From Leadbetterella sp964423865 (GTDB lineage Bacteria; Bacteroidota; Bacteroidia; Cytophagales; Spirosomataceae): DNA of 64,000 bases. The stretch lies in assembly GCA_964423865.1 (NCBI GenBank), contig CAYRGN010000006.1, forward strand, positions 47,524 through 111,523, given 5' to 3'. Positions 52,492-58,966 of this stretch are shown piece by piece (within the stretch, counting starts at the first letter, position 1; each line of letters begins with the position of its first letter). The notes beneath the pieces are model-generated. The model worked only from the letters and a program-made list of their open reading frames with translations. It did no database searches and was not told where the DNA came from. Position numbers and translations under genes: made by a program.

Positions 52492-53382
52492 CTACGCTCT
52501 GGGATGGAATTCCTTTAATGTCTGCTGAAGATAGGCCCTGTCGAGGTGGGTATAGATCTCGGTAGTGGTGATGGATTCATGCCCCAGCATTTCCTGCACG
52601 GCCCGGAGGTCTGCGCCACCCTCTACCAGGTGGGTGGCAAAACTGTGTCTGAACGTATGGGGCGAAATGGTTTTCCGGATTCCGGCCCTCTCCGCCAGAT
52701 CTCTGACAATATAAAACACCATTACCCGGCTGAGTGCGCTCCCCCTCCGGTTCAGAAAAAGATGATCTTCATAGCCCTTCTTCACTTCCATGAAACGCCG
52801 TACTTCCTCCAGGTAAATGTCGGTGTATCGGATGGCTGCGCCGCCTACCGGTACCAGCCTCGCCTTGCTGCCCTTCCCTACCACCATCAGGTAGCCTTCA
52901 TCAAAATGACATTGACTGATTTTGAGCTCTGTAAGTTCGGAAACGCGTAAGCCGGAACTGTACATCACCTCCAGAATGGCCCGGTTCCGCGGACCTTCCG
53001 GACTGGAATGATCAATATGCTCCAGCATGGTTTCTATTTCCTCTACCTGCAGCACCTCGGGGAGCTTTCGTACAATACGGGGAGAAGAAAGAAGGTAAGT
53101 AGGGTCGGTATCCCGCCGTCTTTCCATGCGCATGAACTCGAAAAAGGCTTTCAACCCACTGAGAATCCGTGCCTGAGAGGTAGAAGACATCCCGATTTCA
53201 GTAAGAAAAGCAAGGAAACGATGGAGGTCTTCTTCCGACACATTTTCCGGAGAGCGACTTTCCTGCAAAAAAGAGGCCAGCTTCGAAATATCACCGAGGT
53301 AGGAGTCTACCGTGTTTTCCGCCAGTCCTCTTTCCAGTTTGAGAAAATTCTTAAAGGCAGCTTGTGTATCCGCCCAGTTCAT
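52492..53382 (-). CDS. xerD: Tyrosine recombinase XerD
   Basis: 296 residues from ATG 53380-53382 (a GTG directly before is the alternative). It resolves chromosome dimers at dif with XerC. N-terminal SAM-like core-binding domain (1-100), then catalytic residues: Arg in SSGLRVSEL near 148, HTFRHSFATHL near 242-252, the HxxH/Trp-equivalent LGHESITTTEIY near 265-276 with the nucleophile Tyr. In Bacteroidota one Xer may act alone. Its ATG overlaps the OsmC stop by 1 nt. Confidence 0.93.
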   Translation of the reverse strand: MNWADTQAAFKNFLKLERGLAENTVDSYLGDISKLASFLQESRSPENVSEEDLHRFLAFLTEIGMSSTSQARILSGLKAFFEFMRMERRRDTDPTYLLSSPRIVRKLPEVLQVEEIETMLEHIDHSSPEGPRNRAILEVMYSSGLRVSELTELKISQCHFDEGYLMVVGKGSKARLVPVGGAAIRYTDIYLEEVRRFMEVKKGYEDHLFLNRRGSALSRVMVFYIVRDLAERAGIRKTISPHTFRHSFATHLVEGGADLRAVQEMLGHESITTTEIYTHLDRAYLQQTLKEFHPRA

Positions 53383-53798
53383 CACTTTTCCCAGTTAAAA
53401 ACCATTTCCTGTTCAATGTCGGGGTGCAGGCTCAGGGCCACCGGACAGGTTCTGCCTACCCGTTCATACCTTTCCTGTTCTTCCCGGCTTAAAGCAGGCT
53501 CGCTTTTCAGTTGAAACTCCGCGATAACTTTGGAAATTCTTCGGGGAGAGTCGGCGCTCATCACCTTGGTAATGCTGATTTCACTTCCCTTGAATTCATG
53601 CCCGGCCTTTTCTGCCGCTATACTCATGACCGTAATAGCACACGCCCCCAGGGAAGTCGCGGCCAGGTCGGTCGGTGAAAAGGCTTCACCCTTACCGTTA
53701 TTGTCTACCGGTGCGTCGGTATCGATGGCCTTTCCTGACCGCAGATGAACGGCTTCGGTGCTGAGGCCGCCCAGGTATTTGATTTTTGAAGTACTCAT
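53382..53798 (-). CDS. OsmC family protein
   Basis: 138 residues of the OsmC/Ohr redox fold. The second motif reads GACAITVMSIAAEKAG near 52, with the typical peroxidatic Cys being the C of GACA, and CPVALSLHPDIEQ near 118 gives the second Cys. The C-terminal part (FQLKSEPALSREEQERYERVGRTCPVALSL) matches the OsmC/YhfA subgroup. Such enzymes reduce organic hydroperoxides; the physiological role here is not certain. It is co-directional with xerD (1-nt overlap). Confidence 0.9.
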   Translation of the reverse strand: MSTSKIKYLGGLSTEAVHLRSGKAIDTDAPVDNNGKGEAFSPTDLAATSLGACAITVMSIAAEKAGHEFKGSEISITKVMSADSPRRISKVIAEFQLKSEPALSREEQERYERVGRTCPVALSLHPDIEQEMVFNWEK

Positions 53799-53819
53799 GT
53801 CGGTTATTTTTGTTTTTAA

Positions 53820-53895
53820 AGCTATTAGAAGTTATATATTAGCTATTAGACTTCTAAAAGCTAATGTCTAATGTCTAACATCTAATTTCTAATGT
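53820..53895. repeat. ATTAGCTATTAGA-type iterated repeat after the aminopeptidase gene
   Basis: Units such as TTAGCTATTAG, TCTAATGTCTAA and TCTAATTTCTAA fill the gap between pepP's stop and osmC's start; some units are inverse to each other. Confidence 0.75.
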
Positions 53896-55164
53896 CTAAT
53901 ATCTCATCATCCGTTCTATCTCTTCGATCTCCAAAGGCACGTGGACCATCAGGTCTATATTCCCTGATTCGGTCACCAGGATATCGTTTTCCAGGCGAAT
54001 GCCAATGGCCTCTTCCCGGATATAAATGCCCGGTTCGAGGGTCAGTACCATTCCGGGTGCGAAAGGAGTCTTTTTATCGCCCACATCGTGTACGTCAATG
54101 CCCAGGGAATGCGACACCCCATGAGGCAGGTATTGTTGTACAATTTTCGGGTCGTTTTTTAAATCTCCTGCGCTCACCAGCCCCAGCTTCACGATTTCCT
54201 TTTCTACGAGGTCCAGGGCTTCTTTCTTCAAGTCACCTACCGTATTTCCCGTCACCATCAGCCCTTTCAGGGTCTTCATCACGTGCAGCACCGAGCTGTA
54301 CACTTCGGCCTGCCGGTCGGTAAATTTACCGTTTACCGGGAGAACGCGGGTCATATCGGCCTTATAATTGCCGTATTCTGCCCCAAAATCAATCAGCAGG
54401 AGGTCGCCGTCCTGACACTGCGCATGATTATCCACGTAATGCAATACACAGCTGTTGGCTCCGGAAGCCACAATGGGCATAAACGCGTGAAAACGGGAGC
54501 GGTTCATCATGAACTCGTGGGCAATTTCGGCTTCTACCTCATATTCGTATCTTCCGGGTTCCAGGAAACGGGCCGCGCGCGTTAGTCCTTTGTGGGTAAT
54601 ATCAATGGCTTTTTTCAGGTAATCCAGTTCACTTTCGGTTTTGAAAAGCCGAAGCTGAGCAATGATTTTTTCCGGGTTTCTGACGTCTACCAGGGGATAT
54701 TTCTCCGAGAAACGGTCGACCACCCACTTTTCTTTGGAGCGAAACGACCGGAAGCGGTCGAGCTGGGTGGTATCCCGGTGAAACCACACTTCCGGTTTCT
54801 CTTTGAGCTGCTCGTCCAGCACCTTCCAGAACGCCTCCAGCCATTGTACATCTTGTACGCCCGAAACTTCCCGCGCTTCTTCCTGGGTCAGCTTGTCGCC
54901 GTCCCACACCCTGATTTTCTCCGAAGTTTCCTTCGTAAACAGCCATTCTCCTCCGCCTTTTACCAGGATCAGGTAACCGTCTTCCTGGTCTATTCCTGTC
55001 AGGTAAAAAAACGTACTGTTTTGTATAAAACCAAAGGTGCCGTCTGCATTGGCCGGGAGAGCGTCGTTTCCCGCGAAGACCGAAACCGACCCTTCCGGCA
55101 TCTGCTCCAGGTAACGCTCCCGGTTGCGGGCAAACACCCTGCTGTTCATCCTTTCGTATCTCAT
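53896..55164 (-). CDS. Xaa-Pro aminopeptidase (aminopeptidase P family)
   Basis: 422 residues of the pita-bread metallopeptidase M24B group, removing an N-terminal residue in front of proline. Two metal ions are held by Asp in LLIDFGAEYGNYKADMTR near 232-249, His in LPHGVSHSLGIDVHD near 328-342, Glu in LTLEPGIYI near 368 and Glu in IRLENDILVT near 384. The N-terminal domain (1-165) shows FFYLTGIDQEDGYL. The product is cytoplasmic. It follows DUF1460 after 7 nt in the same direction. Confidence 0.93.
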   Translation of the reverse strand: MRYERMNSRVFARNRERYLEQMPEGSVSVFAGNDALPANADGTFGFIQNSTFFYLTGIDQEDGYLILVKGGGEWLFTKETSEKIRVWDGDKLTQEEAREVSGVQDVQWLEAFWKVLDEQLKEKPEVWFHRDTTQLDRFRSFRSKEKWVVDRFSEKYPLVDVRNPEKIIAQLRLFKTESELDYLKKAIDITHKGLTRAARFLEPGRYEYEVEAEIAHEFMMNRSRFHAFMPIVASGANSCVLHYVDNHAQCQDGDLLLIDFGAEYGNYKADMTRVLPVNGKFTDRQAEVYSSVLHVMKTLKGLMVTGNTVGDLKKEALDLVEKEIVKLGLVSAGDLKNDPKIVQQYLPHGVSHSLGIDVHDVGDKKTPFAPGMVLTLEPGIYIREEAIGIRLENDILVTESGNIDLMVHVPLEIEEIERMMRY

Positions 55165-55171
55165 AAATAAA

Positions 55172-55966
55172 TTACCTTACCGGTCTGAAAATCATGATCC
55201 CGGAGTGTTTTTTGATCCTGTCGAGGTATTGCTGCAATGTTTCTTTGGAAACCATCACTTTCTTTTCTTCCAGGGAGGCATGCAGCAGGTGAAGTTTCCC
55301 ATCTTTTCTTACCGCAAATCCTTCATGGTTCACGTCCAGGCCCTTGACCACCGAGGTAAAGGCAATGATATCTCCCTCTCTAATCTGCTCTTCCACCATT
55401 TTATAACGGGTTTTCGGAACGAAATAAAAAGGATCTTCATTCAGGGCATTTTCCGCATCCCTAATGGTTTTCAGCGCCCGGTCATCGGTGGCGAGGGCCG
55501 GATATAATTTCTGGTTAGCCGACATAAAACCGATAAGCTTTTCCTGTACTTCCCCTACCTCTTCGGTCACATTGATCAACAAACCGTTATCTTCCGCCTG
55601 CCGTGCCCAGTCTATAAAATAATGCATGCGGGAACCGTAGCCGTCCACTACCCCGTTCCGGTAACGCAACAGCTGGAGGTATTCGCGGTAGGTGTCCACA
55701 CCCGGTTCAGGACTGTGCCGGGTGAGGGAAATGGCCAGCACATTTTCTACCAGGGTGAAGCAATCGAACTCCTCCAGGTTCACCACCAGGGCTTCCGGTG
55801 TTTTTTCCAAAGTAGCCCCTACATAGGGCTTGCCCAGGAATTGCCCGGCCACCTCCAAGACGGTTTTATCCAGCGTTTCCCTGGCGGGCGCCCGCACTAT
55901 TTTCAGCACCGGATCCTGAGCGGATACGGACATGCTGATCAGTAAAGTCAAAAACAAGACTCTCAT
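55172..55966 (-). CDS. DUF1460 NlpC/P60-like exported hydrolase
   Basis: 264 residues with signal peptide (1-16, ending SVSA). DUF1460 proteins are papain-like amidases of cell-wall peptides. The catalytic Cys lies in EEFDCFTLVENVLA near 68-82 and the His in DVNHEGFAV near 221. GKPYVGATLE near 45-54 and GDIIAFTS near 202 are family motifs. A periplasmic murein peptidase role is inferred. It precedes the aminopeptidase P gene by 7 nt, so peptide release and trimming may be linked. Confidence 0.9.
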   Translation of the reverse strand: MRVLFLTLLISMSVSAQDPVLKIVRAPARETLDKTVLEVAGQFLGKPYVGATLEKTPEALVVNLEEFDCFTLVENVLAISLTRHSPEPGVDTYREYLQLLRYRNGVVDGYGSRMHYFIDWARQAEDNGLLINVTEEVGEVQEKLIGFMSANQKLYPALATDDRALKTIRDAENALNEDPFYFVPKTRYKMVEEQIREGDIIAFTSVVKGLDVNHEGFAVRKDGKLHLLHASLEEKKVMVSKETLQQYLDRIKKHSGIMIFRPVR

Positions 55967-56150
55967 AAGGTATATATATTTTAGCTGTCAGCAGTCAGCC
56001 TTCAGCTATCAGCTTTTAGCCGGACGACGCTTCGCTTATTCATCAGCGGCGGAAGGCGAACCTCCGGGAAGTACTCCTCTTGGTGCACCCGATTTCTGAA
56101 AGTTGCCACCCGACTGAAAGCTGATAGCTGACTGCTGAAAGCTAATAACT
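55967..56150. repeat. CAGTCAGC/GCTGACTG iterated and inverted repeat between lrp and DUF1460
   Basis: The ends of this 184-nt gap carry AGCTGTCAGCAGTCAGC-type units (55981-56020) and the inverse GCTGATAGCTGACTGCTGAAAG (56115-56145), with a GC-rich middle (56020-56100). The two ends can pair, making one long imperfect hairpin. Confidence 0.75.
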
Positions 56151-56609
56151 TCAGATCAAAGGCGCTGACCGGTTAAGCGACTCATCCAGAGAAATAATGG
56201 TTTCTGTACGCTGTATTCCCGGCAGCTTCTGGATCCGCTCCGCCAGCACATCCCGAAGGTGCGTGGTATCGCGGCAAACCAGCTTCACAAACATACTATA
56301 ATTTCCTGTGGTATAATTGATGCTCACCACTTCCGGAATCTGCATCAGCTCCTGCTTGGCATGGTCGTACAATTCCGGTTTTTCCAGAAATATACCTAAA
56401 AAAGCGGAAATATCCCAACCGAGACGCTTTACATCAATCTTTATACTGCTCCCCACAATAATTCCGGAATTTTCCATCTTTTTTACCCGCGCATGAACCG
56501 CCCCCTGAGAAAGATTTACCTTCTCTCCAATCTCCTGGTAAGACAATTTAGCGTCTTCCAACAGTATCCTGAGGATCTTATAGTCGGTTTCATCAATGTT
56601 TTCTTTCAT
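56151..56609 (-). CDS. Lrp/AsnC-family transcriptional regulator
   Basis: 152 residues. N-terminal winged helix (YKILRILLEDAKLSYQEIGEKVNLSQGAVHARVKKME) and C-terminal RAM ligand-binding domain (about 65-145, GWDISAFLGIFLEKPELYDHA, VVSINYTTGNYSMFVKLVCRDTTHL). Such regulators respond to amino acids. A -7 box TATGTTTG on the minus strand (56666-56673) lies about 57 nt upstream. The divergent gene is the structured RNA at 56753, which could share the control region. Confidence 0.92.
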   Translation of the reverse strand: MKENIDETDYKILRILLEDAKLSYQEIGEKVNLSQGAVHARVKKMENSGIIVGSSIKIDVKRLGWDISAFLGIFLEKPELYDHAKQELMQIPEVVSINYTTGNYSMFVKLVCRDTTHLRDVLAERIQKLPGIQRTETIISLDESLNRSAPLI

Positions 56610-56665
56610 AGTATTTAGTGATTAGTTTTTATTTTTACCCGAAATTAAATATTATTCTGCAAATA

Positions 56666-56673
56666 CAAACATA
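56666..56673 (-). promoter_or_regulatory. -7 promoter box of the Lrp-family gene
   Basis: TATGTTTG on the minus strand fits TAnnTTTG. Confidence 0.45.
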
Positions 56674-56738
56674 TTCTATAGAAAATATTAAATAATAATT
56701 TTTTCTTGATAAAATTTTTAACAATAAAAACAATCTGG

Positions 56739-56746
56739 TACCTTTG
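56739..56746 (+). promoter_or_regulatory. -7 promoter box of the structured RNA gene
   Basis: TACCTTTG, with a T-rich -33 element (TTTTT, 56715-56719) exactly 19 nt upstream. Confidence 0.7.
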
Positions 56747-56752
56747 TAATGT

Positions 56753-56985
56753 AATTCAAACGGCGCTTCACGCGAACAATACTGTAGGATGACGAAATTG
56801 GCAGCCGTGCCCTCCTGTCTCGGGGGTGATGAATACAGGATAAACTTAGTGTAAGCCGAACGGTTTAGTCTCGACTGGGGTTGACCACCAAATTTGCACT
56901 ATGGCTAACTGCATCGTGGGCGGTTCGACTCCCCCTCCTACAGCACACAAAAATAGCATGAATTGGGATTCATGCTATTTTTCTA
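56753..56985 (+). ncRNA. Structured RNA gene with tRNA-like ends, class unknown
   Basis: Promoter, about 230 nt without an open frame, and a strong terminator mark a free-standing RNA gene. A 160-nt core (56783-56942) closes with a perfect 7-bp stem, TGTAGGA with TCCTACA. Just inside the 5' end is AATTGGCAG, like a tRNA D-loop, and just inside the 3' end GGTTCGACTCC, like a T-arm. TCCTGT (56812) and ACAGGA (56835) pair around a 16-nt loop, and TAAAC with GTTTA form another stem. It is too short for a tRNA with a group I intron and too short for known tmRNA. It is not a normal tRNA. I can not name it. Confidence 0.6.
56946..56985 (+). terminator. Strong terminator of the structured RNA gene
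   Basis: AAAATAGCATGAAT pairs perfectly with ATTCATGCTATTTT around TGGG, followed by TTCT. Confidence 0.85.
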
Positions 56986-57032
56986 TCATTAAGAGTTATT
57001 GTTTTTTAGTTTGTTGATGAAGTATAGTCATA

Positions 57033-57067
57033 CACACAATCTCGGGTTGCAGATTGTGTGTTTTTTT
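57033..57067. terminator. Hairpin downstream of ribBA
   Basis: CACACAATCT (57033-57042) and AGATTGTGTG (57051-57060) form a perfect 10-bp stem followed by seven T on the plus strand. It adjoins the ribBA stop and may act in both directions. Confidence 0.7.
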
Positions 57068-58268
57068 ATGACATAATGGTATGCCCCATTTTATCTCGTT
57101 TGGTAGAAAGGTAAAATTCATTGTGCGGGTTAGACGCAATTTCGATAGGCACATTCTCCACAATCTCCAGTCCGTAGCCGATTAGTCCCGCTCTCTTTTT
57201 AGGATTATTGGAAATGAGACGCAACTGGGTCACCCCGAGATCCCGGAGAATCTGGGCTCCTACCCCGTAATCGCGCTGGTCGGCCTGAAAACCGAGTTCA
57301 AGGTTGGCCTCTACGGTATCTCTACCCTGCTCCTGCAGTTTATAGGCTTTAAGTTTATTCAGCAAGCCTATCCCTCTGCCTTCCTGGTTCATGTACACAA
57401 TCACACCTTTCCCTTCCTTTTCCACCATTTTCATGGCTGCATGCAGTTGCGAACCGCAGTCGCACCGGCACGAGCCGAAAATATCGCCGGTCACGCAGGA
57501 AGAATGCACACGTACCAGCACGGGTTCGTCTTTCTCCCAGCTGCCTTTGATCAGTGCCAGGTGGAGCTGGTTATTGTCTTTTTGCCGGAAAGCGATCATT
57601 TCAAAATTACCCCATTCGGTAGGCATTTCTACACCGATTTCCCTGGTAATCAGGCTTTCATTCTGCAGGCGGTAGGCAATCAGATCCTGGATAGACACCA
57701 GCTTCAGTCCGAACTTATCGGCCAGCACCCGGCATTCCGGTAAACGGGCCATGGTTCCGTCTTCGTTCAGAATCTCAATCAGCACACCGGCGGGTTCCAG
57801 ACCGGCCAGGCGGGCAAAATCTACCGCGGCTTCGGTATGGCCGGCCCGGCGAAGTACGCCACCCTCTCTGGCCATCAGGGGGAAAATATGGCCCGGGCGA
57901 CCCAAGTCTGTGGGGGCCGTTTCTTTATTGACCAGGGCAAGCAAGGTCTTTGCCCGGTCAGAAGCCGAAATACCGGTAGTACAACCGTGGCCCAGCAAAT
58001 CTACTGAAACCGTAAATGCGGTCTCGTACTCCGCCGTATTCCGGTTTACCATGGGCGCCAGCTCCAGCTCACGGCAGCGCTCGGTGGTGAGCGGCGCGCA
58101 CATCAGTCCCCGCCCTTCCCGAATCATAAAATTGACCATTTCAGGAGTTATCTTTTCTGCCGCGCAGATAAAATCACCTTCATTTTCACGGTCTTCGTCA
58201 TCTACTACAATGATAATGCGGCCATTTTTAATGTCTTCTATGGCCTCTTCTATACGATCCAGTTTCAT
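57066..58268 (-). CDS. ribBA: 3,4-dihydroxy-2-butanone 4-phosphate synthase / GTP cyclohydrolase II
   Basis: 400 residues, two enzymes of riboflavin synthesis fused. The RibB part (1-205) has VVDDEDRENEGDFI near 22-35 and TTGISASDRA near 97 with RPGHIFPL near 122; the RibA part (210-400) has VRVHSSCVTGDIFGSCRCDCGSQL near 251, a three-Cys zinc site, and NQEGRGIGLLNKLKAY near 292. Products feed FMN and FAD. Promoter box TAACTTTG (58287-58294) lies just upstream; I see no FMN riboswitch. Divergent from trmH-like gene. Confidence 0.96.
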   Translation of the reverse strand: MKLDRIEEAIEDIKNGRIIIVVDDEDRENEGDFICAAEKITPEMVNFMIREGRGLMCAPLTTERCRELELAPMVNRNTAEYETAFTVSVDLLGHGCTTGISASDRAKTLLALVNKETAPTDLGRPGHIFPLMAREGGVLRRAGHTEAAVDFARLAGLEPAGVLIEILNEDGTMARLPECRVLADKFGLKLVSIQDLIAYRLQNESLITREIGVEMPTEWGNFEMIAFRQKDNNQLHLALIKGSWEKDEPVLVRVHSSCVTGDIFGSCRCDCGSQLHAAMKMVEKEGKGVIVYMNQEGRGIGLLNKLKAYKLQEQGRDTVEANLELGFQADQRDYGVGAQILRDLGVTQLRLISNNPKKRAGLIGYGLEIVENVPIEIASNPHNEFYLSTKRDKMGHTIMS

Positions 58269-58286
58269 AACCCTGATTAATTAGTG

Positions 58287-58294
58287 CAAAGTTA
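58287..58294 (-). promoter_or_regulatory. -7 promoter box of ribBA
   Basis: TAACTTTG on the minus strand, about 19 nt before the ATG. Confidence 0.6.
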
Positions 58295-58423
58295 CCGCAA
58301 TCCTCTAAGTTTAGGTCGTTTCTTACCAAAAGTTTGCGACCTTTGCACATCGGTAAGTATAATTATAAAACCTTTATTTGGCAATAAAAGTTTAGGCCCC
58401 ATAGGGTTTAAAAGCAGTAGGCG

Positions 58424-58966
58424 ATGAAAAAATTATCCATGGAAGAACTGAACCGCATTTCAGTACAGGAATTTAAAGAAAAAAGGAAACTGCCGCTCAG
58501 CCTGGTACTTGATGACATCCGCAGCATGGCCAATGTAGGTGCTATTTTCCGCACGGCCGACTGCTTCCGGCTGGAACAGATTTACCTCTGCGGCATTACC
58601 TCTACTCCGCCTCACCGTGAAATTGAAAAAACTGCCCTGGGCGCTACGGAGTCGGTCGACTGGTCTTACCATAAAAGCGCGGAAACCCTGATCACCAAAC
58701 TCAAGGAGGAAGGATACCGGATCCTGGCCCTGGAACAGGCCGACCGGAGTGTGTCGCTCAGCCACTTTGAACCTGCGCCCGAAGCCCGCTACGCCCTGAT
58801 TCTGGGCAATGAAGTATTCGGTGTACGCGATGACCTCCTCCATAAGGCAGACGAGGTCATCGAAATTCCCCAGTTCGGCACGAAACATTCCTTTAACGTG
58901 AGTGTCTCCGCAGGAATCTTCCTTTGGGATTACTTCACGAAAACCATAGGAAAAGTCTTGGACTGA
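58424..58966 (+). CDS. TrmH-family RNA 2'-O-methyltransferase
   Basis: 180 residues, SPOUT fold. Motif 1 is DDIRSMANVGAIFRTADCF near 28-46; motif 2, LILGNEVFGVRDDLL near 126-140; and motif 3, IEIPQFGTKHSFNVSVSAGIFLWDYF near 147-172. The Asn-x-Ser in SFNVSVS and the Glu of GNEVFG bind SAM and the substrate ribose. It lacks an N-terminal RNA-binding extension, so the target (tRNA or rRNA) is uncertain. Its last 37 nt overlap the convergent esterase gene. Confidence 0.92.
   Translation: MKKLSMEELNRISVQEFKEKRKLPLSLVLDDIRSMANVGAIFRTADCFRLEQIYLCGITSTPPHREIEKTALGATESVDWSYHKSAETLITKLKEEGYRILALEQADRSVSLSHFEPAPEARYALILGNEVFGVRDDLLHKADEVIEIPQFGTKHSFNVSVSAGIFLWDYFTKTIGKVLD

Noticed and set aside
56753..56985. 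tmRNA or SRP RNA for the structured RNA
   Set aside because: It is far shorter than tmRNA, no tag-like open frame ends in Ala-Ala, and the conserved SRP domain is absent.
58268..58423. FMN riboswitch upstream of ribBA
   Set aside because: The promoter box leaves a leader of only about 13 nt, far too short.
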